Source: VRUE01 sp963730315
Lineage (GTDB): Bacteria > Actinomycetota > Thermoleophilia > Solirubrobacterales > 70-9
Reading direction: 5' to 3'
DNA: 64,000 bases
NCBI GenBank assembly: GCA_963730315.1
Contig: CAVSRD010000012.1
Location: 124,001-188,000, forward strand
The notes below the pieces were generated by a model. That model did no database searches, was not told the origin of the DNA, and was given only the letters and a program-made list of their open reading frames with translations. Positions within the stretch are counted from its first letter, which is position 1; each line of letters starts with the position of its first letter. The translations under genes were made by a program, and so were the position numbers. Positions 37,675 through 48,000 of the stretch are shown in pieces.

Positions 37675-38283
37675 TCACACTTCCGCGAACGCCGCGAGAA
37701 CGGCGAGAGCGCCCTGCGCCGCGGCGGTGAGGCGCTCGGCGCTCGGCGGGTCGTCCGGTTCGAGCTGCCAGCGGATCAAGAGGCCGTCGAACAGGGCGAT
37801 GATCAGGGTCGCCAGGCCCTCGGCATCGATCTCGCCCGACCCGGCCTCGGCGAAGGCATCGCGGACGGTGGCCGCAATCGTCCGGTGGAAGTCGTCGTAG
37901 CTTGCCTTCATCGCGGCGCGAAGATCCTCGGAGCGGGGCAGCTGCGCCCAGGCCTCCAGGGCGGCGGCGACCAGCGGGCGGTTCTCCTTGAGGGTCCCCA
38001 TCACCCCCGACAGGCCGCGCTGCAGGCGCTCCAGCGGCGTCGCCGGACCGGGTTCGGCCGCCAGCGCGACAAGCGGCTTCAGCCAACGCTGGAACGCCTC
38101 GGCTACGGCGATGTTGAGGAGTTGCTCCTTGGAGTCGAAGTGGTAGCCGATCGAGGCCAGGTTGGTGCCCGAGGAGGCGACCAGGTCGCGCGAGGTGGTG
38201 CGGGCGTAGCCCTTCTCCTCGAGGCAGGCGATCGCCGCCTCGAGAAGGCGCTCTCTGTGACCCTCCTCACGGTCGACGGCCAT
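37675..38283 (-). CDS. TetR-family repressor of the MMPL exporter operon
   Basis: 202 aa. The N-terminal TetR helix-turn-helix (RLLEAAIACLEEKGYARTTSRDLVASSGTNLASIGYHFDSKEQLL) is followed by a helical ligand-binding domain with a C-terminal TetR_C-like part. It is divergent from the exported protein/MMPL pair with 67 bases between starts. A consensus -10 (TATAAT, 38295-38300 minus) lies 11 bases before its ATG and inside an imperfect palindrome, so it likely represses both itself and the exporter. Confidence 0.87.
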   Translation of the reverse strand: MAVDREEGHRERLLEAAIACLEEKGYARTTSRDLVASSGTNLASIGYHFDSKEQLLNIAVAEAFQRWLKPLVALAAEPGPATPLERLQRGLSGVMGTLKENRPLVAAALEAWAQLPRSEDLRAAMKASYDDFHRTIAATVRDAFAEAGSGEIDAEGLATLIIALFDGLLIRWQLEPDDPPSAERLTAAAQGALAVLAAFAEV

Positions 38284-38296
38284 CTCGGCTAGCTAT

Positions 38297-38332
38297 TATA
38301 CACACGTATAGATTTATACGAACGTATGTATA
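38297..38332. promoter_or_regulatory. TetR operator between regulator and exporter genes
   Basis: TATACACACGT (38297-38307) and ACGTATGTATA (38322-38332) form an inverted repeat with 10 of 11 bases matching, in an AT-rich island. It covers the TetR -10 (TATAAT, minus strand) and reaches to within 18 bases of the divergent gene's ATG. Confidence 0.65.
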
Positions 38333-38350
38333 CATAGTGGGGAGGGCACG

Positions 38351-38998
38351 ATGACCATCAGCTCCCGTCAGGCAACCGGAGGCCCAGGCGAGCGAGGGAA
38401 CCGCAACCGGGCCTCCCTGCGCGTAATCGTCTCCGCGCTCCTCCTCGCCCTGCTGTTCGGCGCCGCGATGCCGGTTGCGGCAATGCCGAGCGGCGCCGCC
38501 AAGGCCGGGCGGCTGCGCTCAGACCTCGCCCGGATGACGACGCTGGCCAAGCGCGGCCTGCGCCCGCCGACGCTGCGGCTGGCGCGGCAGCTGCCGGGCG
38601 AGGCCGAAGGGCTGAAGCGGTTGCGCGAACCGGCGAGCACGGCCACGGCGCAGATTCGGGTCACCCTCGACGAGCTGCGGCAGATGAGCGCTTTGAGGCT
38701 CGACCCGCACTATCTGCCGGCGCTGGTCGCCGCCGGGCGCGCCTTCATCGCGGCCAGCGGCCAGGACCCGCTGACCGGGACGGCGGTGAACCCCGGCTAC
38801 GCCGGCCTCGAGCCCGAACTGGCGGCGGGCGAAGCCCGGCTGGGGCGCGATGCGGCCGACGCCGCCAAGCTCTCGACCCGCGTCAAGCGCCTCACGCAGG
38901 CGCTGGCCCGCGCCAGGCGGCGCGCCGGCCGCCTCGAGGCCCGCGTCCACCGCCTGCACCCCCCAGCAGGGGGGCCGCCGGGGAACCGAGCGAGGTGA
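38351..38998 (+). CDS. Exported helical protein, partner of MMPL exporter
   Basis: 215 aa; GGGGAGGG at 38339-38346 supports the ATG. A membrane segment or signal lies at about 23-45 (LRVIVSALLLALLFGAAMPVAAM). The rest is largely helical, with a coiled-coil-like end (LSTRVKRLTQALARARRRAGRLEARVHRL). It ends 7 bases before the MMPL start, and both face a divergent TetR across a shared operator. No family recognised. The layout suggests a periplasmic or extracellular adaptor of the exporter. Confidence 0.7.
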   Translation: MTISSRQATGGPGERGNRNRASLRVIVSALLLALLFGAAMPVAAMPSGAAKAGRLRSDLARMTTLAKRGLRPPTLRLARQLPGEAEGLKRLREPASTATAQIRVTLDELRQMSALRLDPHYLPALVAAGRAFIAASGQDPLTGTAVNPGYAGLEPELAAGEARLGRDAADAAKLSTRVKRLTQALARARRRAGRLEARVHRLHPPAGGPPGNRAR

Positions 38999-39005
38999 GA
39001 CGACC

Positions 39006-42000
39006 GTGGCCGGTGCCAGCGCAAGGACCCCGCGTCCCTGGCTGACGCTCGGCGCCTGGGCGCTGGTCGTCGTCGCGCTCGCGCTGCTCGGCACCGGGAT
39101 AGCCCGGCACCTGACGCCAAGCACCCTGCTCGTGCCCGGCACGCCCTCGGCCCGCGCCCAGGCGATGCTGGAGCGCCAGTTCGGCAACTCGGTGACCGTC
39201 ACCGTGCTGCTGCGGGGGCCGGCGGCGGCGATCGACCGCCAGGGCCCCCGCCTCGCGGCGGCGCTACGCGGTGCCGGCCGGGTGCGGGTGATCTCGCCCT
39301 GGGACCCCGGCGCGGCGCCGGCCGGACTGCGACCGCGGCGCGGCGCGGCGCTGGTCGTCGCCGGCTTCGAACGTCCCGACTCCGTGGCGCTGACCGAGGT
39401 GGTGCCCGAAGCGCAGCGTGTGGTCGCGGCTACCGTGCGCCCGCCGCTCCAGGCCGACGTCGGCGGGACCGCCGCGATCGGCCTCGCCCTGCAGAAGAAC
39501 GCGCTCGCCGCCACCCACCGCGCTGAGCTGCTGGTGGCGCCGATCCTGCTGCTCGTCCTGCTGCTCGTCTTCCGCAGCCCGGTGGCGGCGGCGATCCCGC
39601 TGCTGATGGGAGCCGCCACCGTGCTCGCCGGGCGCGGCCTGCTGCTGCTCAGCACCCACGCGATGCCGATCAACTCGCTCGCCGTCTCGGTCGCCTCGAT
39701 GATGGGTCTGGCGCTGGGGGTCGACTACGCGCTGCTGATGGTCTCGCGCTTCCGCCAGGAGCGCGACGCCGCCGCGGACGTCGACGCCGCAATCGGGATC
39801 GCGGCTCAGGCCGCCGGGCGAACGATCGTCTTCGCCGGCGGCACCCTGGCGCTGGCGATGCTGACCGCGGCGCTGATCGCTCCCGGCGACCTGCTCGGCT
39901 CGGTCGCCGCCGGCGTCATGGTCTCCGCCCTGCTCAGCGTGCTGCTGGCGATCTCCCTGCTGCCGGCGCTGATCCGCGTGGTCGCGCCGCAGCTCGAGCG
40001 CTGGCGCCTGCCCAGCCTGGGCCGCGGCGGCCGCCTGCTCACCCTGGCCGGCGCGCTGGTCGCCCGGCCGTGGATCGCGATCCCGCTGATCGTCGCCGCG
40101 ATGCTGGCGATCGCGGCGCCCGCCGGGGCGCTCAGCATCGGCCCGCCCGACGCCCGCCAGCTACCCCCCTCCGACCCGGCTCGGCAGGGGTTCGAGGCGC
40201 TGCGGCGTGAGATCGGCCCCGGCTGGGCCGCCCCGATCGCGGTCGTCGCGACGGCGCGGCACGGGGTCGCCTCCGAGCCCGACCGGCTGGCGGCGATCTC
40301 GCGCTGGCAGGAACGCATCGCCCGCGACCCCGCGGTCGAGGCGGTGATCGGGCCGGCCTCGCTGCGCGAAGCGGAAGGCGACCTCGAAGGCGCGCGTCGC
40401 GCCTACCGGAAGGCGCCGGCGCGGCTGGCTAGCGCGCAGCGGGGGGTCGCCTCGCTGCGATCCGGGCTGCGCGACGCGAGCGACGGCGTCGCCCGGCTGC
40501 GCACCGGGCTCGGGTCGGCCGCGGACGGGGCGGCGACGATCGCGGGCAGGACTCGGGATGCGCGGGACGGCGCGACCCGCCTCGAGGCGGGCCTCGGCCG
40601 GGCCGGGGCCGGCGCGCAGCAGCTCTCGGCCGGCCTCGACCGCGCCCTGCGCGGCGCCGACAGCCTGGTCAGGGGCCAGCGCCGCCTCAGCGGCGGCGCC
40701 GAGCGGCTGGCCCGCGGGCTCCGCCGGCTCGATCGGACGCTGCGCGCCTCGCTGGGCCAGGTGCGCGAAGTCGCCCTCCGGCTGCGCACCTGGGCTGCCT
40801 GGATCAGGTCGCTGAGAGTCCCCACCGAGATGGCGGCGGAGCGGCTGGAACGCGCCGTGCACGAGCTGGAAGCGATGACCGACGGACGCAACGACCCGCG
40901 CTACGCCGAGCTGGTCACCGCCGTGCGCGAAGCGTCGGCGCTGGTCGGCGCCCCGGTCGAAGGCGCCCCGCCCGGGAGCCGGCCGGCGCTGCCCGCCGGG
41001 GCGTCGACTTCGCTCGCCGGGGCGATCGTCGAAATCGAGCAGCAGCTCGCCGGGTCGGTCGAATCGCTGGCCTCGATGCCCGAACGGCTGGAGCTGCTCG
41101 CCGCGGGGGTCGGCCGACTGCGAGCGGGTGCAGACCGCGTCGCCGCCGGCGCCCGGGATTCGGAGCGAGGCGGGCGGGAACTCCGCGCCTCGCTGCGACG
41201 ACTGGCACGCGGGAGCCACCGTCTCGATCGCGGGCTCGAGAACGCCCGCGGCGGCGGCGCCCGCCTTGCCGGCGGGCTCGGCGAAATCGCCTCGGGCGCC
41301 GACCGCCTCTCCGGCAACCTCCGCAACGGCCAGGGTCGGACCGCGGAGCTGTCCGCCGGGCTCACCCGCTCCCAAGGCCCGCTGGGACGCTACGCGGTCG
41401 TGCTGCGCGGCTACCGGAGCGACCTCGGGGCGCTGCGCGCCCGTTCGCCGGGAGCGATCGACTCCGGCTACCTGATGCTGACCGCGCTCGACGGGACCGT
41501 GCCCGAGCTGCGCGAACAGGTAGCGCAGGTCGTCAACCTCGACCACGGCGGCGCGGCTGTCCGGATGCTCGTCGTCCCCGCCTCGGGCCCCAACGCGGCG
41601 CGCACCCGCCGCCTCGGCCACCGCCTGCGGGCTGAGCTGCCAGCGCTTGCCCGCGCCAGCGGCACCAGGGTGGCGATCGGGGAGGGCGCTCAGACCCTCG
41701 CCGATTACACCGAAGCCACGATGGCCAGGCTTCCGTTGCTCGTCACGGCGCTCTGCATCGTCTCGGTGCTGATGCTGATCGCGGTGCTGCGATCGCTGCT
41801 GCTGCCGGTCGTCGCCGTCGCCCTCAACCTGCTTACGATCGCCGCGGCGTTCGGGGCGCTCCAGCTCTTCTTCGGCCTCGACCTGCTGATCGGCCCCCGC
41901 TACATCGACGCGATCTCCGCCGCCGGGGTGCTGACGATCATGTTCGTCCTCTCGGTCGACTACGAGGTCTTCCTGCTCACCCGCATGCGCGAGGCCTGGC

Positions 42001-42422
42001 TGGCGAGGCGGGACCACGTCTACGCGATCGAGCACGGCCTACGCAGCACGGCGGGGGTGATCACCGGCGCGGCGGCGATCATGAGCTCGGTCTTCCTCGC
42101 CTTCGCGATGGCCGAAATCGCCTCCCTCCAGCAGTTCGGCGCCGGGCTGACCGTCGCGATCGCGCTCGACGCGACGCTGATCCGGCTGGTCCTGCTGCCG
42201 GCGATCATGCGCACCCTGGGCCCCCGCGCCTGGTGGCTCCCGGGCTGGCTGGACCGCATCCTGCCCAGCTTCGAGCACGGCACGGCGACGGCGCCAAGCA
42301 ACTCGAGAGGGCGTCGGCCGGGTCGAGCGGCCGGCGCGGAGCGCCGCCGGCGACCGGTCGCACCCGCCCGGTCGCGCGGACGACGGCGAGCGCCCGCGCG
42401 GCGAACAGGCGATCGAAGCTAG
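39006..42422 (+). CDS. MMPL-type RND exporter with long Leu/Gly heptad-repeat domain
   Basis: 1138 aa from a GTG at 39006 (GAGG upstream; the longer open frame to 38850 runs through the previous gene). The first MMPL domain has helices between about 170 and 370, including MMGLALGVDYALLMVSRF with the proton-relay-like Asp. A large extracytoplasmic region follows: residues about 470-800 are rich in xxxLxxG heptads (GLRDASDGVARLRTGLG, LGEIASGADRLSGNL), known from YhgE/Pip-type proteins. The second MMPL domain (FVLSVDYEVFLLTRMREAW) closes it. It probably exports a lipid or hydrophobic drug, under TetR control. Confidence 0.88.
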   Translation: MAGASARTPRPWLTLGAWALVVVALALLGTGIARHLTPSTLLVPGTPSARAQAMLERQFGNSVTVTVLLRGPAAAIDRQGPRLAAALRGAGRVRVISPWDPGAAPAGLRPRRGAALVVAGFERPDSVALTEVVPEAQRVVAATVRPPLQADVGGTAAIGLALQKNALAATHRAELLVAPILLLVLLLVFRSPVAAAIPLLMGAATVLAGRGLLLLSTHAMPINSLAVSVASMMGLALGVDYALLMVSRFRQERDAAADVDAAIGIAAQAAGRTIVFAGGTLALAMLTAALIAPGDLLGSVAAGVMVSALLSVLLAISLLPALIRVVAPQLERWRLPSLGRGGRLLTLAGALVARPWIAIPLIVAAMLAIAAPAGALSIGPPDARQLPPSDPARQGFEALRREIGPGWAAPIAVVATARHGVASEPDRLAAISRWQERIARDPAVEAVIGPASLREAEGDLEGARRAYRKAPARLASAQRGVASLRSGLRDASDGVARLRTGLGSAADGAATIAGRTRDARDGATRLEAGLGRAGAGAQQLSAGLDRALRGADSLVRGQRRLSGGAERLARGLRRLDRTLRASLGQVREVALRLRTWAAWIRSLRVPTEMAAERLERAVHELEAMTDGRNDPRYAELVTAVREASALVGAPVEGAPPGSRPALPAGASTSLAGAIVEIEQQLAGSVESLASMPERLELLAAGVGRLRAGADRVAAGARDSERGGRELRASLRRLARGSHRLDRGLENARGGGARLAGGLGEIASGADRLSGNLRNGQGRTAELSAGLTRSQGPLGRYAVVLRGYRSDLGALRARSPGAIDSGYLMLTALDGTVPELREQVAQVVNLDHGGAAVRMLVVPASGPNAARTRRLGHRLRAELPALARASGTRVAIGEGAQTLADYTEATMARLPLLVTALCIVSVLMLIAVLRSLLLPVVAVALNLLTIAAAFGALQLFFGLDLLIGPRYIDAISAAGVLTIMFVLSVDYEVFLLTRMREAWLARRDHVYAIEHGLRSTAGVITGAAAIMSSVFLAFAMAEIASLQQFGAGLTVAIALDATLIRLVLLPAIMRTLGPRAWWLPGWLDRILPSFEHGTATAPSNSRGRRPGRAAGAERRRRPVAPARSRGRRRAPARRTGDRS

Positions 42423-42432
42423 TATCGGACGG

Positions 42433-42861
42433 GTGAGCTTTCGTGTCCTCGAGGCGTCCGACGCCCACTGGCGGCCCTCCAACCAGATGGGCGTGCTCAA
42501 CACCGACCTGGCCAAGCAGCTGAACGCCGAGGCGCTCGGGGCGCGGCTCTGGCGGCTGCGCCCGGGGCAGGCCTCGACCAGGCACAGGCACGCCCGGCAG
42601 ACCGAGCTGTACGTCGTCCTCGAAGGCACTGGGCGGATGCGCGTCGGCGACTCCGGGCCGCTGACGCTCCAGCCCCTCTCGGCCGTGCTGGTCGAGCCCG
42701 AGACGGTCCGCCAGGTGTTCAACGACACCGAGGCCGAGGCGCTCTGGATGGTGGTCGGCGCGCCGCCCGAACCGGGGAACACGCTCGAGATGAGCGCCGA
42801 GCAGCTCGCCAGTCTGTATCCCGACGGCCCGAAGGCGATGCCGCCCGAGCTGGCGGGCTGA
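42433..42861 (+). CDS. Cupin-fold protein
   Basis: 142 aa, GTG start. A single cupin barrel: motif 1 is RLRPGQASTRHRHARQTELYVVLEGTGRMRVG, giving two His and one Glu as metal ligands, and motif 2 is LSAVLVEPETVRQVFND, without the usual second His (Arg-Gln instead). The last 30 residues are a loose tail. It begins ten bases after the MMPL stop but may have its own promoter. It could bind metal or sugar; no function can be assigned. Confidence 0.78.
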   Translation: MSFRVLEASDAHWRPSNQMGVLNTDLAKQLNAEALGARLWRLRPGQASTRHRHARQTELYVVLEGTGRMRVGDSGPLTLQPLSAVLVEPETVRQVFNDTEAEALWMVVGAPPEPGNTLEMSAEQLASLYPDGPKAMPPELAG

Positions 42862-42941
42862 GCGCCGCCGGGCGGCCTTCTCAAACGTTCACAACGTCCC
42901 GGGGCAGGTCACCTAGACTTCGACCCGAGAGAGGGAGCCAG

Positions 42942-44414
42942 ATGGGCGATCGACTGAACGCGCTCGATGCGACCTTCCTCGAGCTCGAGGAGGCGGATCA
43001 GGGCGCCCACATGCACATCGGCGTCGTGATGGTGTTCGAGCCGCGGCCGGGCGGGCGGGCGGCGCCATCGGTCTCGGACCTGGCCAACCGGCTTGGCCAG
43101 GGGATCGAGGAGCTGCCGCGCTTCCGGCAGCGACTCTCCTCCCCCGCCACCGGAGGCCTTTCCTGGCCCGACTGGCGCGAGGACGAGCGGTTCGACTTCG
43201 ACAACCACGTGCGGGCCGCCAGGCTGCCACAGCCGGGCGGCGAGGCGGAGCTGGTCGAGTGGGCCGCCGAGTTCTTCTCCGAGCGCCTCGACCGGACCAG
43301 GCCGCTGTGGGAGATGGCTGTCGTCGACGGGCTGTCCGACGGGCGCTGGGCCCTGGCCAGCAAGACGCACCACAGCATGGTCGACGGGGTCGGCTCCGTC
43401 GACATCGGCCACTTCATCGTCGACACCGAGCCCGATCCCGAGGCGGCCTCGCGGCCGGTCTCGCTGCCCGCCTCCCCGGGCGCCCCCGAGGTGCCGCCGC
43501 CGGCCTCGCTGCTGAGCTCGGTGGGCGGACTGGCCCGGCTTCCAGGTCAGGCCGCCGAGCTATCGGTCAAGCTCGCAAGGAGGGGCGTCGGCCTGATCGG
43601 CGGCACGCTGGGGATGGCCCGCCATCCGGAGCGCGGCAAAGAGGCGCTGCGGCGTTCGCAGGCGCTCGCCGACGTGCTCGTCCGGGACGAGCTGATGGCA
43701 GCTCCCCGGAGCAGCCTCAACGTCCCGATCGGTGCGAAGCGGCGCCTCGCCGCGATGCAGGCGCCGCTCGACGAGCTGAAGGAGGTGAAGAGGTCCCTGG
43801 GCGGCACGGTGAACGACGTCGTCCTCGCAGTCGCCACGGGCGGCATCCGGCGGCTGCTGGTCGAGCGCGGCGACCCCCTCCCGGAGCGGGGGCTGCGGGC
43901 GATGGTCCCGGTCAACGTCCGCGCCGCGGGGGAGGAGCTGGCGATGGGCAACCGGGTCTCGTCGCTGTACGTATACCTGCCGGTCGGCGTCGAGGACCCG
44001 CTGGAGCGCTATGCGCGCCAGGTGGAGGAGGCCGAGAGCCTCAAGTCCGGCACCCAGGCGCTGGGCTCCACCACCCTGCTCGACATCACCGAGCACGCCC
44101 CGCCGGTGATCCACAGCTTCCTCGCCCGGTCGCTGTTCGCGACCAGGCTGTTCAACGTGACGGTCACCAACGTCCCCGGCCCCCAGATCCCCCTCTACGG
44201 GTTCGGGTCACGAATGACCGAGGCGTGGCCGCTCGTCCCCCTGGCCACCGACCACGCAGTCGGGCTCGCCGCGACGAGCTACGACGGCAACGTGTTCTTC
44301 ATGCTCAATGCCGACCGCGACTCGATGCCCGACCTCGACCTGCTTGCCGACGGAATGAAGACCACCTTCGAAGAGCTGCTCGACGCCGCTCGGGCGAGTA
44401 GCCGGACGGACTGA
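42942..44414 (+). CDS. Wax ester synthase/diacylglycerol acyltransferase (WS/DGAT) 2
   Basis: 490 aa, ATG preceded by GAGAGGGAG. Active site HHSMVDG at residues 143-149 intact; N-terminal LNALDATFLELE and C-terminal VTNVPGPQIPLYGFG are family marks. It is diverged from the copy at 5328-6767, but the frame of motifs is the same. It would make wax esters or triacylglycerol from acyl-CoA at the membrane or lipid body. A long-chain alcohol oxidase-like gene 5.5 kb away could act on wax alcohols. Confidence 0.9.
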   Translation: MGDRLNALDATFLELEEADQGAHMHIGVVMVFEPRPGGRAAPSVSDLANRLGQGIEELPRFRQRLSSPATGGLSWPDWREDERFDFDNHVRAARLPQPGGEAELVEWAAEFFSERLDRTRPLWEMAVVDGLSDGRWALASKTHHSMVDGVGSVDIGHFIVDTEPDPEAASRPVSLPASPGAPEVPPPASLLSSVGGLARLPGQAAELSVKLARRGVGLIGGTLGMARHPERGKEALRRSQALADVLVRDELMAAPRSSLNVPIGAKRRLAAMQAPLDELKEVKRSLGGTVNDVVLAVATGGIRRLLVERGDPLPERGLRAMVPVNVRAAGEELAMGNRVSSLYVYLPVGVEDPLERYARQVEEAESLKSGTQALGSTTLLDITEHAPPVIHSFLARSLFATRLFNVTVTNVPGPQIPLYGFGSRMTEAWPLVPLATDHAVGLAATSYDGNVFFMLNADRDSMPDLDLLADGMKTTFEELLDAARASSRTD

Positions 44415-44547
44415 CTGAGCTCGGCCACCATGGCCAGCCCGTCGGTCGTACGGCACTCCTCGTGACGCAGATAGACCCGGTGGACGTAGAACTCGAATCC
44501 CCGCGCGCGATCGCCGCTTCCGTTTCTGCGTTGGCTTTTCGCACTGC

Positions 44548-45015
44548 TCAGATCGGCGCCTCGTCCGCCTCGTCGAGCCCGGCGACGGAGAGCGCCGACG
44601 CGAGATTGGGATGCGGAGCGATCCGCCGCACGAGCCCGTCCCGGATGGCGAAGACGACCGCAGCATCCTCCGATCCGGCGACCTCCCCTCCGTCGAGGAA
44701 GCGAAACTCGACACGCACGTCGACGACGACCGTGTCCTTGGCGACGAAAGCACGACGCGTCTCGAAACGCGGAATGACGCCGTATGTCTGTTTCGCGAGC
44801 CAGGTCCTCAGCGCGTCGTGACCCCGCCGGGTGCCGCGCGACGTGACCAGCTCGATTTCCCGATCCGCGAGGGCGATCAGCGCCTCCTCGTCGAGCTCGT
44901 CGACGGCTCGTCCCCACTCCTTCACCACGTCCAGGAGGGACGTCGTTGCGTCTGAGGGGTCTGCCGCGATGCCTTGCACCTCCACACCATCGCCTCCGCG
45001 TTCATCTGCAGGCAT
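44548..45015 (-). CDS. NTF2-like/SnoaL-like domain protein
   Basis: 155 aa. Residues about 25-140 fit the cone-shaped NTF2-like fold: an N-terminal helix (SLLDVVKEWGRAVDELDEEALIAL), ADREIELVTSRGTRRGHDALRTWL, then strands VFRVEF-like segments (FVAKDTVVVDVRVEFRFLDGGEV). Such proteins act as small isomerases, hydrolases or binding proteins, or have no activity. There is no signal peptide. It stands alone between WS/DGAT 2 and the large cyclase gene, so its role is unknown. Confidence 0.7.
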   Translation of the reverse strand: MPADERGGDGVEVQGIAADPSDATTSLLDVVKEWGRAVDELDEEALIALADREIELVTSRGTRRGHDALRTWLAKQTYGVIPRFETRRAFVAKDTVVVDVRVEFRFLDGGEVAGSEDAAVVFAIRDGLVRRIAPHPNLASALSVAGLDEADEAPI

Positions 45016-45088
45016 ACCAGCCGCAGGCGGTACTTACAAGCCCGAAGCGAAAAGGGTTCGGTCGCGATCCGAAAACTACGGGGCCTGA

Positions 45089-48000
45089 TCAGGCGCTGCC
45101 GGCGCCCACCCGATCCAGCCGCCCGGCCAGGCGCACCGCGTGGCCGGCCGCGCCGCTGCGCTCGAACAGGTCGCGTGCCCGCTCCAGCTCCGTCCGCGCG
45201 GCGTCCTCGTCGCCCTCCAAGAGCGCCAGCTCGCCTCGCTGCTCGGCGGCATGGGGGCGCAGCGAGCCCAGCTCCTCCATCTCGACGAGCTCGCCGATCC
45301 GCTCGAGGTGAACGTCACCCTCGGCGCGGGCGCGAGCCGGGTCGGTCCGCCGCAGCGCCCCGAGCAGGGCTACTCGCGCGCGGCCCTGATTGAAACGCAT
45401 TCCGCCGGCGTCGGCGATCCGCACGGCCTCCTCGGCGAGCGGCACCGCCTCCCGGTCCCCCAAGCCGGCCAGCGCCGTCACCCGTCCGAGCATCAGGTCG
45501 AAGTCGACGAAGCCGATCCGGTAGTCGAGCTCCGCCAGCGCCGTGCCGGCCTGCCGCTCGGCCTCCGCGTGCTCGCCGCGCAGGTTGGCCGCCGCGACGA
45601 GCACGCCAAGCGCAGCCCCTTCGTTGGCCCGGTTTCCGATCCGCCGCCCGACCTCCAGCGACTCGGCGGCGTCGGCGCCGGGCTCGACGCCGGCCAGCGC
45701 CTCGGCCCAGGTCCGGGACCACAGGGCCCAGCCGATGTTCTCCGGCTCGCCTGGGCGCCGGCGCGCCCGGTCGACGGCCTCATCGGCCGCTTCGAGCGCC
45801 TCGCCCAGGCGCCCCTGCATCGCGAGCGAACCCGATCTGAAGAAAAGGAAGTTCACGCCAGGGCTGCGACCCAGCAGCGGAGCGCCGAGGTCGAAGTCCC
45901 CGCTCGCCAGGTCGAGGCCCCGCTCGCAGGTCGCCTGCAGATCGGCGGCCCGGCCCGTGCCCATGTAGCCGGCCACCAGCCCGACCATCGAGACCAGCTC
46001 GAGGTCGCGATCGCCGCTGCCGCGGGCCAGCGAGTGCGCTTCGCGATACAGCTCGAGGGCCCGCTCGGCGCGGTCACCGAAGCCGAAGAAGTAGTGACTG
46101 CCGTGCCACATCGTCATCGTCACAGCCATCGCGGTGTTTCCGGTCCGCTCGGCGAGCGCCCGGGGCTCCTCGAATACGGCCTCCCCCTCCTCCAGGCTGA
46201 GCCGCCGGCGCGCGGCTCCCTGCGCGGCCCGCATCAGCGCACCGAGCCGCAACTCGACCAGCTCTGCATCCTCCTCGTCCTGCGGCTGGGCGAGCAGGGC
46301 ACCGGCCCGCCGGCCGAGCCGCACCGCCTCCTCCAGGTCGCGCGCCGTTGCCCAGTCGGCGCCGCGTGCCGCCCAGCGGCCTGCGGCGATCGGATCGCCC
46401 GCTCGCTCGTGGTGGTCGGAGATCAACGCCGCCTGCTCGTCGAGGCGCTCCGGATGGAGCCGCTCGATCCCCCTCGCCACGCGGGCGTGCAGCTCGCGGC
46501 GGTCGCGCTCCAGCAGGGAGGCGTAGGCGACGTCCGCGGTCAGCGCGTGCTTGAAGACGTATTCGCCGGGCGAGGCGCGCTCGAAGACGAGCTCGGCGGC
46601 GACCAGGGCCCGCAGCGACGAGTCCAGCTCGGCCTCCTCGATCTCGGCGGCGATGGCGAGGAGGTCAAAGCCGAAGGCGCGGCCGATCGCCGAGGCGGCC
46701 TGGAGCGTGGGCTTCTCGGCCGGGGAGAGGCGATCGATGCGGGCCGCCAGCACCGCCTGGACCGTGTCGGGGATGCGCAGCTCGCCCAGCTCGCGGGCGA
46801 GGCGGTAGGCGCCCGGCTCGCCGGCCAGCGCTCCCTCCTCGACCAGCGTCATCAGCATCTCCTCGCAGAACAGAGGGTTGCCGTCGGTGCGCTCGGCGAG
46901 CCGCTCGGCGAGCCCGTCGAGGGAGGGATCCGGGCCGGCGCGCGAAGCGACGATCTCGCCCACAGCCTCGGCGCCGAGCGGCTTGAGCGGCAGCTGCGTG
47001 TAGTCGGAGCGCGCCGCGAACGGCGGCTCGAACTCGGGCCGGAAGCTGACGATGAACAGCGTGCGGGTCCCCGGTCCCATCGCGACCAGCTCCTCGGCGA
47101 AGGCGAGCGAGGCGGCGTCGAACCAATGCAGATCCTCGAACAGCACGAGGGCGGCAGAGGCCTCGGCCCGCGCGTGCATGAGGCGCTTGACCGCGGCGAA
47201 GATCCGTCGCTGCCGCGCGTCGGCGCTCAGCTCCTCCGCCGGGCGACTCGGATCCGCGACCCCGAGGAAGTCGCAGAGAAGGGGTAGCTCGTCTTCCAGC
47301 TGGGGGGCCAGGGAACGGACCACGGACTCGATCTTCTCCCGCGCGGCCTCGACGGGATCGGTGTCGCCGATGCCGAAGTAATCGCGGAACAGCTCCAGCA
47401 CCGGCAGGTAGGGAACGCCCCGGCCGTGCGAGAGGCCGTGAGCGGCGCGCCGCGGTATGCCCCGCTCTGCAGCCCGGCGGGAGAGCTCGACAAGCAGCCG
47501 GCTCTTCCCCGCCCCCGGCTCGCCGACCACCCCGACGACGTGCGAGTCGCCGGCCTCGGCACCCTCCAGCGCCTCGAGCAGCCGGCCCAGCTCGCGATCG
47601 CGTCCCGCAAAGGCGGAGAGACGGCCGGGTTCGGTGGCAAGCGGGGCCGGATCGGAAGGAGCCCGCAGCAGCTCGAAGACCTCGACCGGCCGATCGTGGC
47701 CCTTCAGCTCCCAGCTGCCGAGCGCGGCCAGCTCGAAGCGGCCGCCGAGGAGGCGCGCCGTGCTGCCGGAGATCGTCACCCTGCCCGGCTCGGCGGCGGT
47801 CTCGATTCGCTGCGCGAGGCCGACCGCGTGGCCGTGGGCCGTGTACTCCATCTGCCCCCGCTCGCCCACCGAGGCGACCACGACCTCGCCGGAGTTGAGG
47901 CCGATGCGGACGGGGAAGTCCCCGCGTCCGGCCCCGCGCAGCTCGGCGTCCAGGCCGGCAAGCTCGTCGCGCAGGGCGAGCGCCGCGCGGCAGGCGCGCT

